Positions 16,168-25,035 of a DNA stretch of 64,000 nucleotides are shown in pieces. Each line of letters begins with the position of its first letter. Positions within the stretch are counted from its first letter, which is position 1. Position numbers and translations under genes: made by a program. Source of the stretch: Sphingomonas sp. JC676. GTDB taxonomy: Bacteria > Pseudomonadota > Alphaproteobacteria > Sphingomonadales > Sphingomonadaceae. The stretch is taken from the NCBI RefSeq assembly GCF_014489075.1, contig NZ_JACTGR010000001.1, forward strand, positions 1 through 64,000, in the 5' to 3' direction. Below the pieces are notes generated by a model. The model was not told the origin of the DNA, did no database searches, and saw only the letters and a list, made by a program, of their open reading frames with translations.

Positions 16168-17711
16168 GGACTCGTGCAGGAAGAGGTAGGCGACCTGAAG
16201 GTCGGGGAGCCTGCCGTGTCCTCGACGTATCGCGCGTAGGCGGTCTTGGCTCCCTTCGTCTTGAGTCCCGACTTGAAGGGCGGATTGCCGACGAGCACCG
16301 CCACGTCCTCCGAGAGGAGCCCCTCGTGTTTCGCGGTGAAGAAGCAGGAGTGGGTGAGGCTCGAACCGAGCAACTTCGGGAACAACTCCGGCGTGGCCCG
16401 GATCTCCTCGGGCGTTAGGCTATCGCACATCGCTAGGCAGAGGCTGAACGTCGCGAGTTCGATCGCGCCCGGGTCATTGTCGACGCCGTGCACCCGGCTG
16501 AGGATGTCGCGCAACGTCTCGACGCTAGGTCGCGCCCAGCCGTTGCGGGCGCGCCAGCGCATAACGATTCGCTTGAAGGTCTCGACCAGGAAGATACCCG
16601 ATCCGCAGGCCGGGTCGAGGGCGACGTCGCCATCATCCAGGATGCGGTCGATCCGCGCATCGTCGAGCACCTCGTCGAGGATGAGGCGCACGAGCGCCGG
16701 CGGCGTGTAGACGCTGTCGGTGGGATCCGACACGAACAGCTCGTAGATGTTGCTAATGACCTCGACCGGAAGGTCCTGGAACGAGTAGAGCGCCCATAGG
16801 CTCATCTGGCCGGACCGCTCCTCACGCGCCTCCACCAGACGGCTGAACTCGGCGAGCTCCGTCGTCGTGCCGATCGTCGCCAGTTCCTGCTCGTCGAGCG
16901 AAAAGACGTCGCCGTTGAACAGGATCTTTAGAGCGTCGAGCATTTTCAGCAGGGCCGGACCGTCGGCGAGGACGGCCGCGAACGTCTTGGCTCCCTCGAG
17001 GAAGCTCGGGAAGAAGTTGTCCGGCAGGGCGTCGCGCTGATCGAGATAGGCGACCAAGAGCGACAGGATCAGGAGGCGGCGCTGGAGCCCATGTTCGAGC
17101 GCACTGTCGGCGAGAAGCTTCGCCCGGAGGTTCCTGACGGCAGCGACGAGCCGGCGGGGCGCGGAGTCGTCGGACGAGAGCAGCTCATCAGCGATAGCGG
17201 GATCGTCCCAGAGCGTTCCGGTTCTGAGCCGTCGGGCGTCCCACCAGGCCTCCGCGTTGGCGACGTCGGCACCGACACGGAGGATGTCGAACGGTCTACA
17301 GACGAGACGGCCCTTCTCGGCAAAGTCGGGTCGGTGCGCGCATCGGAAGAGCTGAACGGCGCCCGCAACGTGGCGGTAGACGAGGGGCACGCCTCCCCAG
17401 CTCCAGAGACGCTGATGGATCTCGGCGAACCGCTCGTCAGAGCCATCTGCGTCCTTCGCGACGAAGACGAAGGCCTGGGGCGCACCGTTGCCGCCGTCGG
17501 TGCCAGCCTCGAAGAACACCGCGTGGGCGCCGTAGCCGGCCGCTTTCTCGAGCGCAGACACTTCGTGCGGCGGGCGGTCGGTCGGATCGTAACCCTCGAC
17601 CTGGACCAGCCCCTCGGGACGCACGTCGCCGGCGGGATACTGGGTCAGCCAGCCTGCATCGACCGGCGTAGACGCGGCCCGTTCCGCGCCCTTGCGAAGC
17701 TTGCCGGTCAC
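16164..17711 (-). CDS. DNA N6-adenine methyltransferase, N-terminal part (frameshifted)
   Basis: 515 residues from the GTG at 17711, overlapping the RHH gene stop (GTGA). The SAM-binding motif Asp-Pro-Ala-Cys-Gly-Ser-Gly is at 366-372, preceded by Tyr-Thr-Pro-Pro; the catalytic Asn-Pro-Pro-Phe is at 476-479. The last 13 or so residues are out of frame relative to the conserved continuation (P-D-L-Q-V-A-Y-L-F-L-H-E-S-M-K). Type I/IIG-like methylases have this order. Whether an active enzyme forms depends on the frameshift being real. Confidence 0.8.
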   Translation of the reverse strand: MTGKLRKGAERAASTPVDAGWLTQYPAGDVRPEGLVQVEGYDPTDRPPHEVSALEKAAGYGAHAVFFEAGTDGGNGAPQAFVFVAKDADGSDERFAEIHQRLWSWGGVPLVYRHVAGAVQLFRCAHRPDFAEKGRLVCRPFDILRVGADVANAEAWWDARRLRTGTLWDDPAIADELLSSDDSAPRRLVAAVRNLRAKLLADSALEHGLQRRLLILSLLVAYLDQRDALPDNFFPSFLEGAKTFAAVLADGPALLKMLDALKILFNGDVFSLDEQELATIGTTTELAEFSRLVEAREERSGQMSLWALYSFQDLPVEVISNIYELFVSDPTDSVYTPPALVRLILDEVLDDARIDRILDDGDVALDPACGSGIFLVETFKRIVMRWRARNGWARPSVETLRDILSRVHGVDNDPGAIELATFSLCLAMCDSLTPEEIRATPELFPKLLGSSLTHSCFFTAKHEGLLSEDVAVLVGNPPFKSGLKTKGAKTAYARYVEDTAGSPTFRSPTSSCTSP

Positions 17712-17881
17712 TTGCGGTCCGCCTTGCGGCTGAGTTCGAAGCCCTCTTTGAGGAGGTCGAGCATAGTCATGCCGCGTTGCGCGGCATAGACCTTGTAGGA
17801 GCGCTTGAAGGCGTCGGGTACCTTGAAGTTGAGCGTCTGCAGCTCTGTCGCGTGGGGTTCGCCGACTTCCTTCTTTGGCAT
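17708..17881 (-). CDS. Small ribbon-helix-helix protein heading the R-M operon
   Basis: 57 residues, read directly from the minus strand. Leu-Asn-Phe-Lys-Val-Pro looks like the RHH strand, followed by two helices (FKRSYKVYAAQRG and MLDLLKEGFEL) and a Lys/Arg tail. Its stop overlaps the GTG of the methyltransferase (GTGA), so it is the first gene of a three-gene coupled operon. It could be an autoregulator timing methylase and nuclease synthesis, as control proteins do in other R-M systems; that role is inferred. Confidence 0.7.
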   Translation of the reverse strand: MPKKEVGEPHATELQTLNFKVPDAFKRSYKVYAAQRGMTMLDLLKEGFELSRKADRK

Positions 17882-18414
17882 CTAGCGGTCCCCGGCGGAC
17901 GCTGGCCCCTCCCGCGTCCTAGCGTCTCCGTAGCATCCGCGACGTTACACTGAAAGAGGGAAAGCCGTTATTCCGTTTATCCAGAAATAATGTTTTCGGT
18001 ATTTAATGATTTCTGTGTCACGTGTCATGACGCGGTTCTCTGGCCCTCCATGCCGGAGGACCGGACATTCCCTCGTCTCCGCTATATCCGCGTTTCCCGC
18101 TTGGGCGGCGCCTGATGCGCCGCGACTGTCGTGGGATCGGTTCAGGGGATCCTCTCTGCCTCATGCGAGCGGGGACGGGCGCGGCGGCCCTCAGGCTGGG
18201 GAGTAGAGGGCCTGGTAGGCGACGGAGGCCGCGTTCGATTCGCGCTAGGTAGTCAGCTCGCGTCTCGCCGGTAAGCTGCGCGGGCTGGTGTTGCTCGCGC
18301 GGGATTGCGGCCGCGAAGTAGCTCATCACGCCGGTCCTGCAGCCGACTCTACTTCCACACCAAAGCGACCTAAGCTCGGACCAAGAATCACGTTGAGCAG
18401 GAGAGACGAAGAGC
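17882..18414. other. Divergent control region, R-M operon and helicase-DarT operon
   Basis: No credible gene in about 530 bases. The part at 17960-18030 is clearly AT-richer than its neighbours and holds short palindromes (CACGTG, GTCATGAC), which makes it the best candidate for divergent promoters and an RHH operator. A minus-strand frame around 18200-18329 (starting MSYFAAAIPREQ) may be a gene remnant but degenerates quickly. Confidence 0.45.
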
Positions 18415-19809
18415 GTGGCGCTCGCAACACCGGTCGATAGACAGCGCGAAGTCGTCTACCTCGGCGGGGTAGGTCATAATGTCGTGCTCGGCACTGCCGG
18501 GAGCGGCAAGACCTCGATGGCGATACTGCGGGCTGCTTATCTTTCCGATCCGCGCCGACCCGATCATGGGCGAACTTTGCTCATCACGTTCAACAAGACG
18601 CTCGGCACCTATATCCGCCACATCGCGAAAGACGTGCTCGACCGCGTCAAGGTAGAGAATTTCCATCTCTTCGCGCGCGGCTACCTCGCGTCACGCGGCC
18701 TGCTCCCGGACGGCTGGCTGCTGCAGCCGCATCGCCGACAGACCTTCGTTCTCGCGGCGATGGCGCAAGTAAAGGCGCTCGGGAGTGGCGACGCGCTGCT
18801 CAGCCGACCGGTCGGGTTCTTCGAAGACGAGATCGAATGGATTGCGCGACATGGGATATCTACCCTGGCTGAGTATGATGCCACGCCGCGCACCGGACGC
18901 GCCGAAGCGCGCATGCTCAAGAGCCAGCGACCGGTCATGTGGCAGGTCTATGAGGCGTATCTCGCGCTACGCGCAGCGCAGGGATTTCAGTACGATCTCG
19001 ACGATATCGCAGGTGCGGTCGCCGCAGCATTCGACGTCGACACGAACACCAGACTTTACAAACATGTCATCGTTGACGAGGGCCAGGACCTCAGCCCGAT
19101 CATGCTGCGCGCGCTGGCGAAAGCTGTACCGGCGGGCGGTTCGCTCACCTTCTTCGGCGACATCGCGCAGCAGATCTATGGCCATCGCATGTCATGGCGC
19201 TCGGCCGGGCTGCGGCCGGCAAAGATCTGGAACTTCGAGGAGAATTACCGCAACACGAAGGAAATCGCCGACCTTGCACTCGCGATTTCGCGCATGCCCT
19301 ATTACGCCGAAGCGGCTGATCTCGTCTCGCCGCGGCAGCCGACGGCCGCCGGACCAAAGCCGACGTTGATCTGCTTCCAGGACGAGGACGCGGAAACCGA
19401 CTTCGTTGTCCGCCGCGCCGCCGCGCTCGGCCAAGGGCGCAGCGTCGCGGTTCTCGCCCGGACGAAGGAACTGGCGACTCGAATTGCGTCGCGGCTACCG
19501 GGCCCGGTCCAGCGGCTGACGCGCGATCTCGGGGCATGGTCGAGCAACCCGGGCGTTTCGACGGGGACGCTGCACAGCGGGAAAGGGCTCGAGTTCGACG
19601 CAGTGATCATGCCGTTCCTGTCCGATGCCCGCTTCCCCAACCCGATAGCAGTCGAAGCCGACGGGCTGGAAGAAGCATCGGCGGGCGATGGCCGGCTGCT
19701 CTATGTTGGCGTCACACGCGCACGCTCGGAACTCATCCTAACCCACACCGGTGAGCCCACGCGGCTGCTTCCGCCCGAACCATCGCTCTACACCAAGGTG
19801 ACGCGATGA
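18415..19809 (+). CDS. UvrD-like superfamily 1 helicase
   Basis: 464 residues from the GTG at 18415. The Walker A motif Gly-Thr-Ala-Gly-Ser-Gly-Lys-Thr is at 26-33. Val-Asp-Glu-Gly-Gln-Asp forms motif II, Glu-Asn-Tyr-Arg-Asn motif IV, Thr-Leu-His-Ser-Gly-Lys-Gly-Leu-Glu-Phe motif V, and Leu-Leu-Tyr-Val-Gly-Val-Thr-Arg-Ala motif VI. It is shorter than UvrD/Rep (about 700), close to compact helicase modules found in defence operons. The stop overlaps the start of the ADP-ribosyltransferase gene (ATGA), so the proteins are made together. Confidence 0.88.
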   Translation: MALATPVDRQREVVYLGGVGHNVVLGTAGSGKTSMAILRAAYLSDPRRPDHGRTLLITFNKTLGTYIRHIAKDVLDRVKVENFHLFARGYLASRGLLPDGWLLQPHRRQTFVLAAMAQVKALGSGDALLSRPVGFFEDEIEWIARHGISTLAEYDATPRTGRAEARMLKSQRPVMWQVYEAYLALRAAQGFQYDLDDIAGAVAAAFDVDTNTRLYKHVIVDEGQDLSPIMLRALAKAVPAGGSLTFFGDIAQQIYGHRMSWRSAGLRPAKIWNFEENYRNTKEIADLALAISRMPYYAEAADLVSPRQPTAAGPKPTLICFQDEDAETDFVVRRAAALGQGRSVAVLARTKELATRIASRLPGPVQRLTRDLGAWSSNPGVSTGTLHSGKGLEFDAVIMPFLSDARFPNPIAVEADGLEEASAGDGRLLYVGVTRARSELILTHTGEPTRLLPPEPSLYTKVTR

Positions 19810-20498
19810 CGGGAGTGCTCGCCGACCGGGTCGCAGCGCGAGGCATCAGTCGCGTCTGCCACTTCACACCGTCGCGCAGTCTTGCGCACATTCTGGCGGA
19901 AAGGTCCGGAATTCGACCGACGCGCGAACTCAGCGAGGACGAGCGCCGGCTCTACAATCCGACCGACCTGCTCCGGCTCGACGGGCACACCGACCATGTC
20001 TGCTGTTCGATCGAATATCCCAACGGCTGGTATATGGACCGCGCCCGCACGGCAGAGCTTCTGTTTCCGCGCTGGGTCGTGCTGTTCCTCAATCCGGCGG
20101 TGCTTTCGATTCCGGGCGCGCTGTTCGCGCCGCGCAACGCGGCCGCCAGTGCGGTAGCGCTGCGGCCGGGGCCGGTTGGGTTCGACGCGATGTTTCCTGC
20201 CTCGAGCCGCGGCGCATACGGTAAGGTTTTTCAGCGAGGCGCGAATCATCTTGCCTGCTCGCCGACCGACGATCAGGCCGAAGTTCTTGTGCCGGGCCGA
20301 ATCCCGGTCGAGGATATCATCGGGATCGGCGTCAAAAATGCCGAGCAAGGTGCGGAGGAACGTCTGAGTCTCGAATATTGCGGCATCGACCCCGCGGGTC
20401 TTACCTTCGTCGTCGCCCCGACCCTTTTCGACAAATATGCGCAGAGCGCAGCGATCCGCCGCGGCGAGCGGCCGGTAGAGACGGTGCTCGCGCTGTGA
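19806..20498 (+). CDS. DarT-like (DUF4433) ADP-ribosyltransferase
   Basis: 230 residues. The N-terminus Cys-His-Phe-Thr-Pro-Ser (His19) and Leu-Ala-His-Ile-Leu match the NAD-binding start of DarT. Middle landmarks are CCSIEYPNGWYMDRAR and Phe-Ala-Pro-Arg-Asn-Ala-Ala. Asp-Asp-Gln-Ala-Glu-Val-Leu-Val-Pro places the presumed catalytic Glu at 159. DarT enzymes attach ADP-ribose to DNA bases and are countered by a macrodomain DarG. Here the next gene is an ADP-ribosylglycohydrolase instead. Base specificity cannot be told from sequence. Coupled on both sides (ATGA, GTGA). Confidence 0.82.
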   Translation: MTGVLADRVAARGISRVCHFTPSRSLAHILAERSGIRPTRELSEDERRLYNPTDLLRLDGHTDHVCCSIEYPNGWYMDRARTAELLFPRWVVLFLNPAVLSIPGALFAPRNAAASAVALRPGPVGFDAMFPASSRGAYGKVFQRGANHLACSPTDDQAEVLVPGRIPVEDIIGIGVKNAEQGAEERLSLEYCGIDPAGLTFVVAPTLFDKYAQSAAIRRGERPVETVLAL

Positions 20499-22273
20499 TC
20501 GATGCCACCGAATCTCGCCGCAATGCAGTGCAGCTCGAGCGGCGCAGTGAAGCGGCGTTCTTGGGCGCGGCGATCGGCGATGCGCTTGGCTGGCCGCACG
20601 AGATGCGCGCGCGACGGTCCAAGACGCGGGCGAGCGACGGGGGGCTGCGCTACGAGGATTGGATCAAGCGCGGCGGCGGGCGCTTCCAGGGCTATGAGGA
20701 GCAGATCGCTGCCGGCAGCTATAGCGACGATACGCAGCTAATCCTTGCCGTGGCGCGTGCGCTGCGCCGGAACCGCAAGGCGTGGTGGGAGGTGCTGGCG
20801 CATCAGGAGCTGCCGTTCTGGACGATCTACGAGCGAGGCGGCGGTGGCGCTACGAAGCGCGCGGCGTCTAGCTGGGCGCAGGGAACCCAGCCGTGGCACG
20901 GCAAACTCGCGGAGACTCGCCGTTACTTCGAGGCTGGCGGAAATGGGGTGGCGATGCGTATCCTGCCGCATGCGGTGCGGCGCGCCGGGGAGCACAGTTT
21001 CGCGCCTCTTGCGCGCGACGTGATGGCAGACGGCGTCTGCACCCACGGTCATCCGCGCGCGCTCATTGGCGCGCTCGTCTATGCTTTCGCCATGTGGAGC
21101 GCGCTGCGCCACCGCGGTACGCTCGAGTTCGGACAGCTGATCCACGAAGCGCTCTCGTCGAGCCAAGAATGGGGCAAGTTGCCGTCGATAGACGAGCAGT
21201 GGCGCGACTGGGCCGAAGTTGCGCACGGCAGTTTCGATGTCGAACGCGTTTGGGACGAGACCGTTCTCGAGCAGGTTCGGCTGCTCGAGCAGGCGGCGGG
21301 CGCGATCAACGCGGGGGCTGCAAGCTTCGACGAGGAGACGCTTACCGAACTCGGTTGCTTCGATCCGCGCGTCAACGGTGCTGGCACCGTGACAGCCGCA
21401 GGGGCGATCTATCTCGCGTCACGCCACGCCGCCGATCCGCACGAAGGGTTGCGCGCGGCGGCACTCGCGCGCGGCGCCGACACCGATACGCTTGCGTCGA
21501 TGACCTGCGGGTTGCTCGGCGCGGCGGTCGGGGGGAGTTGGATCGAGCGCTATGTCGATCCACTGCAGGACGTGGGGGCGATCAGGCTTTCCGCTCATGC
21601 GCTGCTGCGCGGGGAGGGTGAGGACGCCGAACTTTACCGTGTCAACCGTAAAACGCTCGGTGCATTCACACGCAGTCTCACAGATGTCCCGCACGGCGGG
21701 CGGGCGTGGCTGCCGATTGGCGTCGCGGCCTCGGTCGAACCGTGGGACGGGATCGTCTCGAAAGTCAGTAGCACGCAAGCTGCCGGCTGGAGGCTGCGGG
21801 CGGACGACGGCCAGACCTATTTCCTCAAGGTCTTCTCCCGTGCCGGCGCGGCGGCACGCGAGCCGAGTCGCACGCCGACCCCCGATCGCGACCTTTTCGC
21901 GCGTCAGCAGCCGTCGAGCGATTTCAACGTCGGCTTGCGGATCGCGGTCGCCGATCTGGCGCGGTCGCGACGATTCTACCAGGGTCTGGTCGGTCTTGCG
22001 GCGAGCCGCGAGGGGCGAGACTCGATCAGTTTCGGGCGGCTCGCGCTTAAGGCCGGCAAACCGGCGGAAAGCGACACGTCGAACTTTCGTCTCTACATCG
22101 AGCGCTCCGATCTTGCGGCCTGTTTCGAGCGTCTCGAGGACGCCGAGGTTGAGATCGTAACGCCGATCCAGACGCGCGGCGATCGCCGTCACTTCCGGTG
22201 CATCGACCCTGATGGCTACGACGTCGAGATCTACGAGGTGAGACAGCCGTCACGTCTGCGGGCGGACGGATAA
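20495..22273 (+). CDS. ADP-ribosylglycohydrolase fused to a VOC (glyoxalase-like) domain
   Basis: 592 residues from the GTG at 20495, inside the DarT-like stop (GTGA). Residues about 15-365 are a DraG/ARH-type hydrolase: Gly-Asp-Ala-Leu-Gly-Trp at 28-33, Ser-Asp-Asp-Thr at 77-80 and Ala-Asp-Thr-Asp-Thr with metal-binding Asp near 329-331. Residues about 475-585 form a VOC fold (GLRIAVADLARSRRFYQGLVG to Asp-Pro-Asp-Gly-Tyr-Asp-Val-Glu). The obvious role is to remove ADP-ribose added by the upstream transferase, acting as antitoxin. The VOC role is unknown; it might bind a modified base or metal. Confidence 0.85.
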   Translation: MIDATESRRNAVQLERRSEAAFLGAAIGDALGWPHEMRARRSKTRASDGGLRYEDWIKRGGGRFQGYEEQIAAGSYSDDTQLILAVARALRRNRKAWWEVLAHQELPFWTIYERGGGGATKRAASSWAQGTQPWHGKLAETRRYFEAGGNGVAMRILPHAVRRAGEHSFAPLARDVMADGVCTHGHPRALIGALVYAFAMWSALRHRGTLEFGQLIHEALSSSQEWGKLPSIDEQWRDWAEVAHGSFDVERVWDETVLEQVRLLEQAAGAINAGAASFDEETLTELGCFDPRVNGAGTVTAAGAIYLASRHAADPHEGLRAAALARGADTDTLASMTCGLLGAAVGGSWIERYVDPLQDVGAIRLSAHALLRGEGEDAELYRVNRKTLGAFTRSLTDVPHGGRAWLPIGVAASVEPWDGIVSKVSSTQAAGWRLRADDGQTYFLKVFSRAGAAAREPSRTPTPDRDLFARQQPSSDFNVGLRIAVADLARSRRFYQGLVGLAASREGRDSISFGRLALKAGKPAESDTSNFRLYIERSDLAACFERLEDAEVEIVTPIQTRGDRRHFRCIDPDGYDVEIYEVRQPSRLRADG

Positions 22274-22358
22274 GTTTGCCGCCCGCGGGAGTGGCGCGCC
22301 GGAAGAGGGAAATCGCGGCACGCTTGCGGTCCTTTGCAAATCGCCACCGCCAATAGAC

Positions 22359-22514
22359 GTGTCGATACCGAAAATTCGCCGCAAACGATGCAAGACCTTA
22401 CCGCCAAGGATATTGGACTGGGTCGACCCGGAGGGGATGGCCGGGGACTATACGGGGAACTTCGATTGTGCGCCCTTTCGCATCACGGTCGATACCGACG
22501 ATAATGGAGCTTAG
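22359..22514 (+). pseudogene. Possible gene fragment
   Basis: An open frame from GTG 22359 to TAG 22512 gives 51 residues ending in WVDPEGMAGDYTGNFDCA, Pro-Phe-Arg-Ile-Thr-Val-Asp-Thr-Asp-Asp-Asn-Gly-Ala. The composition is that of real protein rather than a GC shadow, yet no ribosome site or family is evident. It may be the C-terminal remnant of a lost gene at the element edge. Confidence 0.3.
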
Positions 22515-22559
22515 CCGCTGGATATGATTCCTGCGCGATTGTCAGCTTTGCCCATTTTG

Positions 22560-22740
22560 TCGCTTGAAAGCTGACAGTCCGGTAGCGGCCCAGAAGCGGA
22601 CGAGCGGATTTTCGCGAATGCAGCTGTCGGCTTTGCGCCCACGAACAGTCGATCAGCGTAGAGCTTCGTCTGCCCGGAAGCTGCCATTCCACCAGCTGCT
22701 GATTACCGCGCTGACGTTCAGCCGCGCTCGAAAAATCGAT
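22560..22740. repeat. Intergenic repeat relic with GGAAGCTGCCATTC
   Basis: Noncoding, between the ARH-VOC gene and fixJ. It contains AGCTGACAGTCCGG, GAAGCGGAC, TCGGCTTTGCGCCCA and the exact word GGAAGCTGCCATTC at 22676-22689, which recurs at 34536-34549. It marks the right side of the cargo island. Borders are approximate. Confidence 0.5.
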
Positions 22741-22759
22741 CGTAGAAAACAGATTCCAC

Positions 22760-23371
22760 TCAGCTCAATCGGGCGATGGTCACCATCCGGACAAGTTCCG
22801 ACAGGCTTCTTGCCTGCATCTTCATCATGGCGTTGGCCCGGTAGACTTCGACGGTGCGGGCGCTGATATCGAGATCGAACGCGATCACCTTGTTCGCGTG
22901 CCCGGCGACCAGGCCTTCCACGACCTCGCGCTCGCGTGGTGACAACAGCGCCATTCGCTCGACGATTTGGTCGCGCTCCGCCGATACTTCGTCCCGGCCT
23001 TCCTGTTGCGCGAACGCGCTTCGGATCGCATCCAGGATGGCGTCGTCGTTGAACGGCTTTTCGATGAAGTCTGCGACCCCAGCCTTCATCGCCTGGATCG
23101 CGAGCGGCACGTCGGCATGGCCGGTAATCATGATCACCGGCACCGCGGCGCCGCGCCGCTTGAGCGCGGCGACCAGTTCCACCCCGCTCATCCCCGGCAT
23201 GCGGACGTCGGTGACGACGCAGGCATGGTCGAGCGGCGGGCCAGCCTGGAGAAAAACGTCCGCCGAGGGATAGGTGCGCACCTTGAATCCGGCGCAGTCG
23301 ATGAGGAACTCGAGCGAATGGCGCGCGCCTTCGTCGTCATCGATCACATAGACGAGACCGTCAGTCGCCAT
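22760..23371 (-). CDS. fixJ: FixJ-type response regulator
   Basis: 203 residues. Receiver domain (about 5-120) with Val-Ile-Asp-Asp-Asp-Glu, phospho-acceptor Asp in Val-Val-Thr-Asp-Val-Arg-Met-Pro-Gly and Lys in Phe-Ile-Glu-Lys-Pro-Phe; LuxR-type helix-turn-helix (about 140-203) beginning Leu-Ser-Pro-Arg-Glu-Arg-Glu-Val. The start overlaps the end of the kinase gene by 11 bases, so the pair is coupled. With the heme-PAS kinase it forms an oxygen-responsive two-component system whose likely targets include the neighbouring oxidase and globin genes (inferred). Confidence 0.92.
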   Translation of the reverse strand: MATDGLVYVIDDDEGARHSLEFLIDCAGFKVRTYPSADVFLQAGPPLDHACVVTDVRMPGMSGVELVAALKRRGAAVPVIMITGHADVPLAIQAMKAGVADFIEKPFNDDAILDAIRSAFAQQEGRDEVSAERDQIVERMALLSPREREVVEGLVAGHANKVIAFDLDISARTVEVYRANAMMKMQARSLSELVRMVTIARLS

Positions 23372-24872
23372 CGGATAGCTCCTCCTTGCCGAGCCGTTGC
23401 AGCGTGAAGTGGAACAATGCGCCGCCACCCTCATTTTCCTCGGCCCAGATTCGGCCGCCATGGGCTTCGATGATCGTCCGCGAGATCGAAAGCCCGACCC
23501 CCATCCCGGTTCGCTTGGTGGTGATGAACGGCTGAAACAGCTGGCCGGCAATGTCGGCGCTGATTCCGGGACCCGTGTCGGCGACGCTGACCATCGCCAT
23601 GTCGTCGCCTTCTGGCTCGACCCGGATATCGAGTTCGCGGCGCGGCGCGGCGGACGCCGCCATCGAATCGACGGCGTTGCGCACCAGATTGAGCACAACC
23701 TGCTGGACCTGGACCCTGTCGGCCAGCACGAGATCGACTTCCGGACTGAACGCATAGCGCACCCGGATGCTGTGCTCCTTTGCGCCCACCAAAGCGAGCG
23801 CGCTGGCTTCCTCGATGAGCTTGGGGAGGCTCTCGACGCTACGCTCGGTCTCGCCGCGCGCGACGAAGTCGCGGAGACGGCGGATGATCTCGCCTGCACG
23901 CAGCGCTTCGTTTGATGCGCGCTCGACCGCATCGGCCACTTTGTCATGCGGCACGTCCGCGCGCGCGAGCAGCATGCGGCTGCCCTTCAGGTAATTGGCG
24001 ATCGCGGAAAGTGGCTGGTTGAGTTCATGGGCCAGCGCCGACGCCATCTCGCCGAGAGCGGTGAGCCGGGAGACGTGCACGAGCTCGCTTTGGAGCTCCT
24101 GCAATCGCGTCTCGGTCTGCTGCCGCTCGGTGAGGTCGCGAACGAAGCCGGTGAAGAAGCGCGCGCCGTCCATCCGCATCTCGCCGACCGACAGCTCCAT
24201 AGGAAAGGTCGAACCGTCGCTTCGCTCGCCGACCACCACGCGGCCGATGCCGATTATCCGCCGCTCTCCGGTTCGGTAATAGCGCTCGAGATAGCCGTCA
24301 TGCGAGTCGCGATAGGGTGCAGGCATCAGCATGCTCACGTTGCGGCCCGAGACCTGCGCCGGCGTCCAGCCGAACAGCCGTTCGGCCGCCGGGCTGAAGT
24401 CGCGGATCAGGCCATGCTCGTCGATCACGATCATCGCATCGGGCACCGTCTCGAGGATCGATCGCAGATGCGCCTCGCGCCGGGCGAGGTCCGCGTTGGC
24501 GGTTTCGGTCTCGGTACGCGCGCGCTGGAACCATTCGCCCCCGATCGCGACCGCAATGCCGATAAGGACGAACATGCTCGCGGCGATGATGCTGCCGGTG
24601 GTCAGCGGACCGGCGAGCCGGTCACACCATAACCCGATGCCCGCCCCGAGGAGGCTGGCCACGACCCCGGCCCGAAGCCCCGAAAGCGCGCCCGCGGCGA
24701 CCACCCCCGGCACGAAGAAGATGAAGGTCGCGCGCTCCCCCAGATATCCGGCCAGCCCCATGCGCAGACCCGCCCCGGCGGCAAGGACGAGCGCGGCCAG
24801 CCCGACCGCCGCAAGCGGCGCCAGCCGGCGATGTCTTCCGCTCCCCATTTTCCAGGCGCCTTCCTGCGTCAT
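23361..24872 (-). CDS. fixL: FixL-type oxygen-sensing histidine kinase
   Basis: 503 residues. N-terminal membrane helices of DUF4118 type (about 15-112), a PAS domain (about 135-250) with the FixL signature His-Asp-Gly-Tyr at 191-194, His191 being the expected heme ligand, and Ile-Ile-Gly-Ile-Gly-Arg; HisKA with phospho-acceptor His282 in Ala-His-Glu-Leu-Asn-Gln-Pro; and a HATPase (Asp-Thr-Gly-Pro-Gly-Ile, Gly-Met-Gly-Val-Gly-Leu-Ser). It should autophosphorylate at low oxygen and activate FixJ. ATG 24872 is used; ATG 24848 is possible. Confidence 0.92.
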   Translation of the reverse strand: MTQEGAWKMGSGRHRRLAPLAAVGLAALVLAAGAGLRMGLAGYLGERATFIFFVPGVVAAGALSGLRAGVVASLLGAGIGLWCDRLAGPLTTGSIIAASMFVLIGIAVAIGGEWFQRARTETETANADLARREAHLRSILETVPDAMIVIDEHGLIRDFSPAAERLFGWTPAQVSGRNVSMLMPAPYRDSHDGYLERYYRTGERRIIGIGRVVVGERSDGSTFPMELSVGEMRMDGARFFTGFVRDLTERQQTETRLQELQSELVHVSRLTALGEMASALAHELNQPLSAIANYLKGSRMLLARADVPHDKVADAVERASNEALRAGEIIRRLRDFVARGETERSVESLPKLIEEASALALVGAKEHSIRVRYAFSPEVDLVLADRVQVQQVVLNLVRNAVDSMAASAAPRRELDIRVEPEGDDMAMVSVADTGPGISADIAGQLFQPFITTKRTGMGVGLSISRTIIEAHGGRIWAEENEGGGALFHFTLQRLGKEELSDGD

Positions 24873-25035
24873 CCGGCCGTCATAGCGTGTTCCTGCGATC
24901 CTGGCGCACCTCCGCGTCAGCCCTTAGGGTGGTCACGGTAGGGCGATCATCCAAATTCCGGCGGTCGCGCACCGTGCGTAGAGATGGGCAATGGCGATGG
25001 TCGACAAGATCGCGCCAGCTACCGGAGGAAGTTCC

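Noticed and set aside
18018..18329. 103-codon minus-strand ORF starting MMSYFAAAIPREQ
   Set aside because: The first 40 residues look protein-like but the rest is noise; at best a gene remnant, so not listed as a gene.
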